Part shown: positions 16,475 through 24,678 of the stretch, piece after piece
Numbering within the stretch: the first letter of the stretch is position 1
How the letters are laid out: each line of letters opens with the position of its first letter
Source of the DNA: Olleya namhaensis
Lineage (GTDB): Bacteria > Bacteroidota > Bacteroidia > Flavobacteriales > Flavobacteriaceae
Assembly (NCBI RefSeq): GCF_900114005.1
Contig: NZ_FORM01000005.1
Span: forward strand, 124,001-188,000
DNA length: 64,000 nt
Direction of reading: 5' to 3'
Position numbers and translations under genes: made by a program
The notes under the pieces: generated by a model
Told to the model about the DNA's origin: nothing
The model's input: only the letters and a program-made list of their open reading frames with translations
Database searches by the model: none

Positions 16475-17498
16475 CTTCTAAAAATTGAGTATCGGTTAAT
16501 GTTTTTAAGAAAGCTATTAAACTTTCCTTTTCGTAATCTGTTAAGGTGATACCGTAACTGCCGTCAGGTCTTAGTAATAATGGATCCACATTACCATTAT
16601 CTACTGCGTTAGCATCGTAAAAATCTAGCACGACTTCTAAAGTTGAAAACCGCCCATCATGCATATACGGATAGGTAACTTCTATGTTACGTAAACTTGG
16701 GACTTTAAACTTGTATAAATCATTAGGGTCTTCTAAAATATTATAACGACCTTTATCGTCCAATTGCGGATTTACAGGTAATCCATTATTTCTAAAAGAT
16801 TGATCTGTAAAAAGGTCGGATGCATGACATCCTGCGCATTTATTTTGAAAGGTATTTAAACCGTCAAGCTCTATAGTTGTTAAGGTAACATTGTCTTCGT
16901 TTCTAACATACTTATCGTATTTAGAATTGGAAGACACCATCATTAACATAAACTGAGACAAGGCTTTTAGCATATTTTCGCTACTAACCTCACCATCATC
17001 AAATGCTTTATCAAATTGCTCTTGGTAATAACTTTCTGCTTGTAGTTTAGATATTACATTACTTAAGGTTTCTCCCATTTCTAGTTCGCTAGTCAATGGT
17101 ATAATAGGTTGTAAATCTAAATGAGACGCTGATCCATCCCACATAAAAGAGGTTTGATACGCTAAGTTTTGAATGGGTTGTGCGTTTCTAAATCCAATAC
17201 CACCATTAACACCATGGCTTAATGTATGTCCGTGATGTGTAAACGCAAATGCTTGCTCATGACAAAAGGCACAGGCAATAGCACCATTAGAGGATAATTT
17301 ACCCTCGTAAAACAACTTTTTTCCTAGCTCAAAACCGGCTTCTGTAATTGGATTATTATCCAAATTATAAGCAATGTCTGGAAAATTAGAAGGTAATTCC
17401 ATTTGTAAAGGTATGGGCACATAATCTTCTTGTTCTGTACTTTTAGAACAAGAAAAAAATGAGACCAAGCCTAAAATTATAAGGCTTAATTTTTTCAT
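16452..17498 (-). CDS. Diheme cytochrome c peroxidase family enzyme, MbnH/MauG-like, lipoprotein
   Basis: Lipoprotein signal MKKLSLIILGLVSFFSC (C17) followed by a diheme peroxidase domain of the MauG/CcpA superfamily. Heme-binding motifs are CAFCH (76-80) and CAGCH (221-225). MbnH enzymes oxidise a tryptophan of the partner protein MbnP to kynurenine, creating its copper site; the adjacent upstream gene encodes an MbnP-like protein, so that role is likely here. The frame extends upstream to 17531 but ATG at 17498 starts the lipoprotein signal. The alternative is a plain bacterial diheme peroxidase. Confidence 0.88.
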   Translation of the reverse strand: MKKLSLIILGLVSFFSCSKSTEQEDYVPIPLQMELPSNFPDIAYNLDNNPITEAGFELGKKLFYEGKLSSNGAIACAFCHEQAFAFTHHGHTLSHGVNGGIGFRNAQPIQNLAYQTSFMWDGSASHLDLQPIIPLTSELEMGETLSNVISKLQAESYYQEQFDKAFDDGEVSSENMLKALSQFMLMMVSSNSKYDKYVRNEDNVTLTTIELDGLNTFQNKCAGCHASDLFTDQSFRNNGLPVNPQLDDKGRYNILEDPNDLYKFKVPSLRNIEVTYPYMHDGRFSTLEVVLDFYDANAVDNGNVDPLLLRPDGSYGITLTDYEKESLIAFLKTLTDTQFLEDERFAEY

Positions 17499-17558
17499 AA
17501 TTATGAGATTTAATACACCATTAAAAACCATTAGATTAATAATGGTGTATTAGTTAAA

Positions 17559-18362
17559 TTAATCGTTGTGTACGTGGTGTACTTCAAACATTGTAGCTAT
17601 GTTAGTTGCGATTATTGGTGTCTCATTAGCATCTGTATGTACTTGATCATAACCATCTGTAAAATTTACAGAAGTTGCACCATCAAATACTTTTGCTATA
17701 TCTGCCTTAATATGTACTTCTGGAGCTTTATCCGCTCTTACAAACACCGTATTAGGAAAATCTAATGTTACTTCTTTGTAATTATCTAAAGCTGTACCAA
17801 CGCTTCCCATATGTATGTTTAACGGTTGGTCCGTCATTGTAGAAGACGAGTATGTCCCATCTAATCGGATAAACTTATATCCAGAAGCCCAACTCCACAT
17901 CATACCTTCTGCATCTGCTAAATCTAAAAAGTCTCCTTGACCTTCTGCTCCTAAAGCAAATCTGTCTTGATCAATACCAATACCAAAAGTTATCGATACG
18001 TAATCTGCTGCATCTACATTATCTAAACTAACATAGATTTCGCCTGCATTGTTACCATCTAATTCGTCGATAATAAATACATTATCTTCTGTTGGATATT
18101 CAAAAACAGTCCCGTTTGTGTCTGTAAATCTTACATTACTAATAATGTACTTCAAATTTTCTAGTGTAAAAGATTCTGAACCAGACTTGCTGTATGATGT
18201 CCCAAAGATAAAATCTTGATCACCTACACCGTTATCATATTTTAAAGTTAATGTACCTGATTGTCCTGTTAAATCGTCTTCTTGAATGCCGTCATCGTCT
18301 GAGGAACATGCTGTAATTACTGCGCACGCCAATAGTGCAAATGTATATTTGAATAATTTCAT
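17559..18362 (-). CDS. MbnP family copper-binding-type lipoprotein
   Basis: A 267-residue lipoprotein (signal to C19, ITACSSDDD) with the MbnP pattern: LENLKYIISNVRF, FGIGIDQDRF, then AEGMMWSWASGYKFIRLDG with W156 and W158, a conserved MxWxWxxGYKF block in which a tryptophan is modified in characterised members. It ends with a histidine-rich tail (EVHHVHND) that may bind metal. The downstream gene encodes the matching diheme enzyme. In methanotrophs MbnP takes part in copper handling; many non-methanotrophs carry mbnPH pairs without methanobactin. No methanobactin precursor was seen here. Confidence 0.88.
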   Translation of the reverse strand: MKLFKYTFALLACAVITACSSDDDGIQEDDLTGQSGTLTLKYDNGVGDQDFIFGTSYSKSGSESFTLENLKYIISNVRFTDTNGTVFEYPTEDNVFIIDELDGNNAGEIYVSLDNVDAADYVSITFGIGIDQDRFALGAEGQGDFLDLADAEGMMWSWASGYKFIRLDGTYSSSTMTDQPLNIHMGSVGTALDNYKEVTLDFPNTVFVRADKAPEVHIKADIAKVFDGATSVNFTDGYDQVHTDANETPIIATNIATMFEVHHVHND

Positions 18363-18428
18363 TTGTATAATTTTTAATTTTAAGTCGTAAGTTATTAAGC
18401 CTATTATGGCTTAAGCCGAAAATAAAAA

Positions 18429-18782
18429 TTATGCAATGGGAGGTTTAAAATGAAAATACTCAAAGTCAAAAGAATAACTTTGATTGTAAACTATAGGGAT
18501 TTCTTTTTTTAATTGAAACAAGGCATCATTTACTATAGTATATTGATAATTACTATAGAATACCGGAAAAAATGACTCTGCTAAACTACTTATTGCTGTA
18601 TTATTAGAATCATCAGTAGTCGGGACCTGTAGTTGTTTTGCCAAGTGACATTTACCATTACAAGCCAATTGTGGCTTTTCCTTATTAACACAATAGGTAT
18701 TAATGATATAATCTATATTTAACTGAAAATAGGCCACATAACCAACGTAATACATAGGTCGTATAGCAAAAGATAAAAACAA
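18429..18782 (-). CDS. Small membrane-anchored cysteine-motif protein, first gene of the MbnP/MbnH-like operon
   Basis: One hundred and seventeen residues as called from TTG. An N-terminal membrane helix precedes the conserved block CVNKEKPQLACNGKCHLAKQL (21 residues from 31; key residues C31, C41, C45 and H46), a CxxxxxxxxxCxxxCH arrangement that looks like a metal or disulfide site. I know this block from flavobacterial genes of unknown function, often near metal-related loci. No ATG lies in frame near the start. An upstream in-frame CTG at 18806 would give LKKLFTIVLF, a more normal signal/anchor, and a TAAATTTG promoter element lies at 18824-18831. Start therefore unresolved; function unknown. 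Confidence 0.7.
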   Translation of the reverse strand: MFLSFAIRPMYYVGYVAYFQLNIDYIINTYCVNKEKPQLACNGKCHLAKQLQVPTTDDSNNTAISSLAESFFPVFYSNYQYTIVNDALFQLKKEIPIVYNQSYSFDFEYFHFKPPIA

Positions 18783-18823
18783 TACTATTGTAAACAGCTT
18801 TTTCAGAAAAAAATATTTTTTTG

Positions 18824-18831
18824 CAAATTTA
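18824..18831 (-). promoter_or_regulatory. -7 promoter element of the MbnP/MbnH-like operon
   Basis: Minus strand TAAATTTG (TAnnTTTG). It places transcription start near 18818, only about 12 bases before a possible CTG start at 18806 and 36 before the TTG at 18782. Confidence 0.5.
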
Positions 18832-18879
18832 TATTAATTAGATGAAAACGGCTCTAAAAACTTGCGTAAACACATAAAA

Positions 18880-18900
18880 AAAGCGACTAAAAAGTCGCTC
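18880..18900 (-). terminator. Terminator after the 65-residue gene
   Basis: Hairpin AGCGACT / AGTCGCT; on the minus strand it is followed by a T-run. It lies just downstream of the small gene ending at 18914. Confidence 0.75.
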
Positions 18901-18913
18901 TTCAATTATTTTA

Positions 18914-19111
18914 TTAAGGGTTTAAATATATTAAACACTGATCTAGTTTAGGGTTTTGTCTTACTAAAGACTCGATATAAAGCTTAAGCTCCTCTACCTC
19001 ATATGGTAGTAATCGTTCTATAGCTTTTTGCACTTCTTTGCAAAATAAAGTTGTGTCAAAACTAACTTTTTGTAGTACAGTTTTAGTGTACTCAAACATT
19101 GCTCTTGCCAT
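18914..19111 (-). CDS. Small conserved flavobacterial protein of unknown function
   Basis: Sixty-five residues beginning MARAMFEYTKTVLQKVSFD, with an amphipathic helical centre (FCKEVQKAIERLLPYEVEELKLY is split as FCKEVQKAIERLLPY and EVEELKLYIES). I have seen near-identical small proteins annotated as hypothetical in many Flavobacteriaceae, which supports its reality. It has its own terminator. No domain or function is recognised. Confidence 0.75.
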   Translation of the reverse strand: MARAMFEYTKTVLQKVSFDTTLFCKEVQKAIERLLPYEVEELKLYIESLVRQNPKLDQCLIYLNP

Positions 19112-19258
19112 AATTAATTTTTAATTTAGTTAAATTTAAAGTAGTGTTGTAGTATAGGCTAAAGCGTTTATAAGTTTCGATTAAAGGTAGCAAAAAATGT
19201 TGTTCAAAACCGTAACCATCTAAACTTTAACAGTTAAAATAAAGTTAAAACGTTCTAA

Positions 19259-20089
19259 CTAGAAGCGATTATCGCCATCCAACAAATCACCTAAACCACC
19301 TAAGATACTGCCTTCGCCTTTACTTTTACCACCTCTTGGTACGCTTTGTAAAACACGCCCTGCTAATCTACTAAATGGCAAAGATTGTATGTAAACAACA
19401 CCTGGACCTTCTAGTTTGGCAAAAAACAAACCTTCGCCACCAAAGACCGTATTTTTAATACCGCCAACAAACTCGATGTCATAATTTATATCCTGTGTAA
19501 ACCCAACAATACAGCCTGTATCAACTCTAAGTGTTTCGCCACGCTGCAGTACTTTTTTAGCCAAAGTACCACCTGCATGTACAAACGTTAAACCATCACC
19601 TTCTAGTTTTTGCATGATAAAGCCTTCACCTCCAAATAATCCTCTCCCTAGTTTTTTACTAAATTCAATCCCTACACTTACGCCTTTAGCTGCGCATAAA
19701 AACGCATCTTTTTGACAGATAAATTTTCCTTTATATTCTAATAAATCTATGGCTACAATTTTTCCTGGATACGGAGAAGCAAAACTAACTTTACGTTTAC
19801 CGGTAAGGGTGTTATAAAAAGCGGTCATAAATAAACTTTCTCCAGTTAACAAGCGTTTACCTGCACCAAAGACTTTTCCTAAAAAACCAGTATCGTTTTG
19901 AGAACCATCACCAAAGATTGTTTCCATTTTAATGCCTTCGTCCATCATCATAAAACTTCCGGCTTCAGCAATAACACCTTCATCTGGATCTAACTCAATT
20001 TCTACATATTGCATTTCTTCACCAAAAATTTCATAATCGATGTCGTGTGCATTTAAATTGTTTCCTGATAGTTGCTCTTTTTGATACAT
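19259..20089 (-). CDS. AIM24 / TIGR00266 family protein
   Basis: Two hundred and seventy-six residues rich in glycine and short beta-strands. Family features include [25 protein letters not shown] near the start (here about residues 29-53), [19 protein letters not shown], and repeated GGEG turns ([30 protein letters not shown]). This is the AIM24 fold, related to the tryptophan RNA-binding attenuation protein barrel; the bacterial members have no firm function. It is followed in the same direction by nothing close, and preceded by a DUF4442 gene 59 bases upstream, with which it may be co-transcribed. Confidence 0.9.
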   Translation of the reverse strand: MYQKEQLSGNNLNAHDIDYEIFGEEMQYVEIELDPDEGVIAEAGSFMMMDEGIKMETIFGDGSQNDTGFLGKVFGAGKRLLTGESLFMTAFYNTLTGKRKVSFASPYPGKIVAIDLLEYKGKFICQKDAFLCAAKGVSVGIEFSKKLGRGLFGGEGFIMQKLEGDGLTFVHAGGTLAKKVLQRGETLRVDTGCIVGFTQDINYDIEFVGGIKNTVFGGEGLFFAKLEGPGVVYIQSLPFSRLAGRVLQSVPRGGKSKGEGSILGGLGDLLDGDNRF

Positions 20090-20148
20090 ATTATTAAGGG
20101 TTTAATTTCTTATATGTTGCGTATTTATAAAATTTGTTACAAATTAAA

Positions 20149-20604
20149 CTAGCTTTTTACTTTTACTGACCACTCAAAATTAAAAGTAGAAACCACTACT
20201 CCATCTTCATTAGTACCAACAGACTGCATCCAAAGTGTTTGACCTTTACCTGTTTTTATAGCTTCGGCTAAAGCCTCATCAACTTTTTTACCATCATTAC
20301 AAACAAATGTAATTCTACCCGTCGCCTTTTTTGTAAACGTAGCATTGTTTGTAGTGACTAGCATAGATATTTTTTTACCAGAGTCTTTAATTTTCATAAT
20401 CATCATGGCACCTGTAGAGAACTCTGCAGCCATACCCTGAACTGCCCAAAACATAGATTTAAAAGGATTTTGGTTAATCCATCTGTGTTTTACAGTCGTT
20501 ATACATTGTTCTTCATTTAACACTTTTGTACGCACGCCACAGAAGTAAGCAGATGGTAACTTAAGCATTGTAAAAGTATTGAGTTTACTAGGTGATATCT
20601 TCAT
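20149..20604 (-). CDS. DUF4442 hotdog-fold protein (thioesterase-like)
   Basis: One hundred and fifty-one residues. The segment TVKHRWINQNPFKSMFWAVQGMAAEFSTG is typical of DUF4442 (about residues 37-65), a hotdog-fold family related to acyl-CoA thioesterases. The terminal FNFEWSVKVK strand fits the fold. A catalytic acidic residue is not obvious by eye. It is a cytosolic protein with unknown substrate and lies upstream of the AIM24 gene. Confidence 0.8.
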   Translation of the reverse strand: MKISPSKLNTFTMLKLPSAYFCGVRTKVLNEEQCITTVKHRWINQNPFKSMFWAVQGMAAEFSTGAMMIMKIKDSGKKISMLVTTNNATFTKKATGRITFVCNDGKKVDEALAEAIKTGKGQTLWMQSVGTNEDGVVVSTFNFEWSVKVKS

Positions 20605-20711
20605 TTATAAATCTATTTTCAGCTAAATTATCGAAAATAATCGAGAATCCACTATGTTAAAATTATGTTAATATTTAGTACTTTGTATTGCATAATACCT
20701 TTCTAAAGATA

Positions 20712-20719
20712 TATATTTG
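20712..20719 (+). promoter_or_regulatory. -7 promoter element of the DUF4870 gene
   Basis: TATATTTG, a TAnnTTTG match, 29 bases before the ATG at 20749. Confidence 0.5.
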
Positions 20720-20748
20720 CATAAGAAACTATTATATACTTTTAAATT

Positions 20749-21195
20749 ATGGTTACCAATCATCAAAAAAACTTAGCAACAATTATTCATTTATCGACGT
20801 TTTCTAGATTTATATTTCCATTTGGAAACATTATCGCTCCAATAGTTTTATGGGTTGTTAATAAGGATAAATCTGACTTTATTGATACACATGGTAAACA
20901 AGCTATTAATTTTCAATTTAGCATATTACTGTACGCACTACTAATTGGTATTGTCTGCGTTCCTTTTTTTGCTTTTAGTGTCTTTAGTCATTTAGATATA
21001 TTGGATTTTAATGCTTTTGATAGTATTAATATCAATATTACTGAGCCTTCACCCTTATTTTACATTGGAGGTAGTTTAGGAGCATTGGCGGTTATAGGAT
21101 TTATAATAGAATTGATTCTAATAGTAAAAGCAAGTTTAAAAGCTAAAGACGGAGAGGATTATCACTATCCATTTACGATAGAATTTATAAAATAA
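20749..21195 (+). CDS. DUF4870 (Tic20-like) membrane protein
   Basis: One hundred and forty-eight residues. The conserved DUF4870 core is visible: FIFPFGNIIAPIVLWVVNKDKS followed by DTHGKQAINFQFS, with membrane helices at about 20-37, 58-82 and 105-130. Members are small bacterial membrane proteins of unknown function distantly related to Tic20. It precedes the PadR-PspC pair, with a 158-bp gap, and may belong to the same envelope-stress theme. Regulation is suggested only by a TATATTTG promoter box upstream. Confidence 0.85.
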   Translation: MVTNHQKNLATIIHLSTFSRFIFPFGNIIAPIVLWVVNKDKSDFIDTHGKQAINFQFSILLYALLIGIVCVPFFAFSVFSHLDILDFNAFDSININITEPSPLFYIGGSLGALAVIGFIIELILIVKASLKAKDGEDYHYPFTIEFIK

Positions 21196-21353
21196 CGAGT
21201 ATCATCAATCAATCAAATCATCAAAAAACGAACAGTTAATTATGAAATCACTTACAGAATTATGACACACACATCACAAACCAAATTATCAACAATTACT
21301 GATGTCTGTGATGCAAATTGCATAAGACTTGTAAAAAACATTAGAAAAGACTT

Positions 21354-21698
21354 ATGAAAATAGAAAACACAAAAGCACAAATGCGTAAAGGTGTTCTGGA
21401 ATACTGCATCTTATCTGTCTTAAAAGATCAAGACGCCTATGTTGCAGAAATATTAGGGACACTAAAAGATGCTAAGTTACTAGTAGTAGAAGGTACCATA
21501 TATCCTTTATTAACACGACTTAAAAACGCAGGATTACTCAACTACCGTTGGGAAGAATCTACATCGGGACCACCACGTAAATATTACGGTTTAACAGAAA
21601 CAGGCCACCTATTTTTAAAGGAATTAACCACGACCTGGAACGAATTACAAAATGCAGTAAATATAGTAACATCAATTAAATCAACTAACAATGAATAA
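21354..21698 (+). CDS. PadR family transcriptional regulator
   Basis: One hundred and fourteen residues forming a winged helix: MRKGVLEYCILSVLKDQDAYVAEIL (residues 10-34), LVVEGTIYPLLTRLKNAGLLNYRW, and the wing SGPPRKYYGLTETG, all standard PadR signatures. Short PadR proteins of this type dimerise and repress neighbouring genes. Its stop overlaps the start of the PspC-domain gene by eight bases, so the two are translationally coupled and the regulator probably controls its own operon. The inducer is not known. Confidence 0.92.
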   Translation: MKIENTKAQMRKGVLEYCILSVLKDQDAYVAEILGTLKDAKLLVVEGTIYPLLTRLKNAGLLNYRWEESTSGPPRKYYGLTETGHLFLKELTTTWNELQNAVNIVTSIKSTNNE

Positions 21699-23577
21699 AA
21701 CAGTCAACATAAATTTAGCAGGTATATTTTTTCATATAGATGAGGATGCATACTTAAAATTACAACGCTATCTTGAGGCTATAAAACGTTCATTTACTGA
21801 CTCTCAAGGTCGTTCTGAAATTATAGCAGATATAGAAATTAGAATTGCCGAATTGTTTTCTGAACGCATGAGAACAGACCGTCAAGTTATTAGTAACAAA
21901 GAGGTTGATGATGTTATTACTATCATGGGACAACCGGAAGACTATCTTGTAGATGATGCCATTTTTGAAGACGAACCAACTCAAAAAAGCTATACAAGCT
22001 CTAGCTCAAAATCTAAAAATAATGGGTCTAAAAAACTATTTAGAGATACTGAAAACAGTTATGTTGGTGGTGTGTGTTCTGGATTAGCACACTATTTTAA
22101 TATTGAAGTTGTTTGGGTTAGATTAATTTGGGTACTACTTATTTTTGGAGCTGGTACAGGTATTTTCTTATATATCATATTATGGATTTTTATTCCAGAA
22201 GCAACTTCTACTGCGGATAAGTTAACCATGACAGGAGAAGATGTCACCATTACAAACATCGAAAAAAAAATTAGAGACGGGTTTGATAGTGTTTCGGAAA
22301 ATGTAAAAAATATAGATTTTCAAAAACATGCAGACAAATTTAAAGAAGGGTTTGACCAAGCTTCAGATAATATATCAGAGACCGTAAAAAAAATAGATAC
22401 TAACAAGATTAAATCTAATAGTAAATCGTTTTTTGGAAGTTTAGGAGGCGTAGTTTCATCTTTATTTAAAGTGTTTTCTAAGTTTATAGGTATTGTACTA
22501 GTTATATCTTGTGTTGCAGGTATTATAGCTTTAACTGTAGGATTAATTATAGGCACCTTTTTTGATACTGATCTTAGCTTTTTTACCTCAGAATTTGTTA
22601 GAACCTATGACAGAACGGATGGTTTATTTTGGTTGTTACCTGTCTTAATTTTTATTGTTAGTGTTATTCCTATTATTTTATTTATCTATTTAGGATTAAA
22701 AATATTAGTAAAAAACTTAAAGCCAATGGGTAGCGCTGCTAAATACAGCTTAATTGGATTATGGGTATTAGCAGTAATAGGTATTGCAATTGTAGGTACA
22801 AAGCAAGGCTTAAGCTATAAGGAGCAAGCGTCAGATATTAAAACACAGCAGTTAACTAACATTAAAACTAATGACACGCTTGTGGTAAGCATGGATTATA
22901 ATGACACGTTTGCAGAACGTTTTATTAGAGATTATGGTTTACAGCATACCAACGACGACAATGGTAATGACGTTGTGTTTTCTCAAGGGATTAGGTTAAT
23001 TGTTAAATCTACAAAGGATAGTGTTGCTAAACTTAGAGTAGAAAAATCTGCCAGAGGTAGCAATATCAACAAAGCAAAAAACAGAGCTAAAAACATAAGT
23101 TATAATTACACTTTAGTGGACAACAACTTAATTTTAGACAATTACTTTACGGTTACTAATAACGAAATATCAAGAGATCAAGAAGTTGAGCTAACTTTAT
23201 ACTTGCCAGAAGGAACTGTTTTATATGCAGAAGAAAGCACATATAACTATCACCGAAACAATAGACATTATTACAATGATATTTTAGACAACGGAATGGA
23301 AGAGCATTTTTTATTAGTAAAACGTGCTAAATTAGAATGTTTGGACTGCGACACTGAAGAAACGGATGAAACCGAAATAAACAGTAATAATCAGTCAAAC
23401 ACTAACAACCAAAACCAATCTACACTAGTCGTTAATAATGATGGTATTGTTGCTAAAACCGAAAATTTAGATATAATAGTTAATGATGAAGGCGCAAAAG
23501 CAAGTACTAAAAACATTAAAGTAACTATTAATGAAGAAGATGGAATAAATATTACAAACCATAAAAACAATAAATAA
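21691..23577 (+). CDS. PspC domain membrane protein with DUF2154-like C-terminal region
   Basis: A 628-residue protein. An N-terminal cytoplasmic region (1-80, including FHIDEDAYLKLQRYLEAI and GRSEIIADIEIRIAELF) resembles HAAS-type domains found beside PadR. A PspC domain follows at about 113-173 (KKLFRDTENSYVGGVCSGLA, then two membrane helices). Further membrane helices lie at about 265-290, 305-335 and 350-370, and the exported C-terminal half is rich in Asn, Asp and beta structure. PspC domains sense membrane stress. Together with the overlapping padR gene and the downstream DUF2807 gene this makes a common flavobacterial envelope-stress cluster. Confidence 0.88.
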   Translation: MNKTVNINLAGIFFHIDEDAYLKLQRYLEAIKRSFTDSQGRSEIIADIEIRIAELFSERMRTDRQVISNKEVDDVITIMGQPEDYLVDDAIFEDEPTQKSYTSSSSKSKNNGSKKLFRDTENSYVGGVCSGLAHYFNIEVVWVRLIWVLLIFGAGTGIFLYIILWIFIPEATSTADKLTMTGEDVTITNIEKKIRDGFDSVSENVKNIDFQKHADKFKEGFDQASDNISETVKKIDTNKIKSNSKSFFGSLGGVVSSLFKVFSKFIGIVLVISCVAGIIALTVGLIIGTFFDTDLSFFTSEFVRTYDRTDGLFWLLPVLIFIVSVIPIILFIYLGLKILVKNLKPMGSAAKYSLIGLWVLAVIGIAIVGTKQGLSYKEQASDIKTQQLTNIKTNDTLVVSMDYNDTFAERFIRDYGLQHTNDDNGNDVVFSQGIRLIVKSTKDSVAKLRVEKSARGSNINKAKNRAKNISYNYTLVDNNLILDNYFTVTNNEISRDQEVELTLYLPEGTVLYAEESTYNYHRNNRHYYNDILDNGMEEHFLLVKRAKLECLDCDTEETDETEINSNNQSNTNNQNQSTLVVNNDGIVAKTENLDIIVNDEGAKASTKNIKVTINEEDGINITNHKNNK

Positions 23578-23623
23578 TATTACAAATTAGTCAATCAATA
23601 ATCAATCAAAAAAACAAACCGTT

Positions 23624-23677
23624 ATGATCACCTTAATCGAGTATCTAGTAACAACAATCGTTTCTATTTTTATTTAA
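23624..23677 (+). CDS. Possible 17-residue hydrophobic peptide
   Basis: ATG at 23624 opens a short frame MITLIEYLVTTIVSIFI ending TAA at 23675-23677. It is a single hydrophobic helix with one acidic residue, located between the PspC and DUF2807 genes. No promoter or ribosome site distinguishes it; chance is a real alternative. Listed because membrane micropeptides are common in envelope-stress operons. Confidence 0.2.
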   Translation: MITLIEYLVTTIVSIFI

Positions 23678-23749
23678 AAAAGAAACAAAAATCAATCAAA
23701 AAAAACCAGCCATTTCAAGCTTTCAAAAAAGTTTGGGATGGTTTTTGCT

Positions 23750-23757
23750 TATATTTG
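23750..23757 (+). promoter_or_regulatory. -7 promoter element of the DUF2807 gene
   Basis: TATATTTG, a TAnnTTTG match, 23 bases before the ATG at 23781. An imperfect terminator-like hairpin (AAAAACC ... GGTTTTT, about 23701-23747) lies immediately upstream. Confidence 0.5.
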
Positions 23758-23780
23758 CATGTAACAAAACATAATAGATA

Positions 23781-24608
23781 ATGACTAAACAAATACTTCT
23801 TATATTTTTAATTTTCTCTACGACTTTTGCTGTTGCTCAAAAAAAGCAAAAAGTAAAAGGTAGTCGTGTATTAACGACAGAAACCACCAGTATTAATGAT
23901 TTTGAACGCTTGGTTTTAAGCGAAAAATTTGAGGTTAGACTAGTCAAAGGAGATTCTGCAAGAATAGATATATTAACGGATGACAACCTACACGAACATA
24001 TAAAAGTTATCTCTCAAGAAAATACGCTAAGCCTTAAAACAACAGGTAGACTTCAAGAAAAAAAATTAGAAATTATTATTTACTATAACGATGCTTTAAA
24101 TACAATCGAGCTTAAAGAAGATGCAGAACTTAGCTCTACAAGTAGTTTAAAATTTGATGATCTAACACTAACAACATCGGATAATGCTAAAGCATATTTA
24201 ACCATTGAAAGTGATTTATTTAAATTAATAAACAACGATAAAGCTAAAGCTGAACTTAATATTACAGCAAAAGCTGCAACATTAGAGCTAAATGGTAACA
24301 GTAAAGTTGAAGCGTTAATTAATGCTCCAAAAATAATAGTAGATATGCTAGAAAGTGCTGATGCAAAAATTGAAGGAGAAACTAGTAACTTAATATTGAA
24401 TGCTGATAACTCTTCAGATTTTCACGGAGAAAAATTAACCTCTAAAACAGGAAAAATAACTACAGAAAACAGAGCACAAGCTAGTATTCAAACAACGGAA
24501 GCGCTTAACATTGATGCTTCTGGATCTTCAATTATCGAAATTTATGGTAGTCCAACCATAACAATTGATAATTTTGATGACAACGCGATATTGAAAAAGA
24601 AATACTAA
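23781..24608 (+). CDS. Secreted DUF2807 (GIN domain) protein
   Basis: Two hundred and seventy-five residues with a signal peptide (1-19, ends FAVAQ). The rest is a repetitive beta-solenoid-like sequence typical of DUF2807 putative auto-transporter adhesin/GIN domains: FERLVLSEKFEVRLVKGD, LSLKT, LNGNSKVEALINAPK, LNIDASGSSIIEIYGSP. Members are found in the periplasm or outer membrane of Bacteroidota and often sit next to PspC/PadR genes, as here. Precise role unknown. Confidence 0.88.
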   Translation: MTKQILLIFLIFSTTFAVAQKKQKVKGSRVLTTETTSINDFERLVLSEKFEVRLVKGDSARIDILTDDNLHEHIKVISQENTLSLKTTGRLQEKKLEIIIYYNDALNTIELKEDAELSSTSSLKFDDLTLTTSDNAKAYLTIESDLFKLINNDKAKAELNITAKAATLELNGNSKVEALINAPKIIVDMLESADAKIEGETSNLILNADNSSDFHGEKLTSKTGKITTENRAQASIQTTEALNIDASGSSIIEIYGSPTITIDNFDDNAILKKKY

Positions 24609-24626
24609 GTTTAAATATTAAAACAT

Positions 24627-24660
24627 AAAAAAAACCGAAGCATTTGCTTCGGTTTTTTTT
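24627..24660 (+). terminator. Bidirectional terminator between DUF2807 gene and trxB
   Basis: Hairpin AAAACCGAAGC-ATTT-GCTTCGGTTTT with flanking A and T runs, serving both convergent genes. Confidence 0.9.
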
Positions 24661-24678
24661 ATGCTATATATTATTTTT

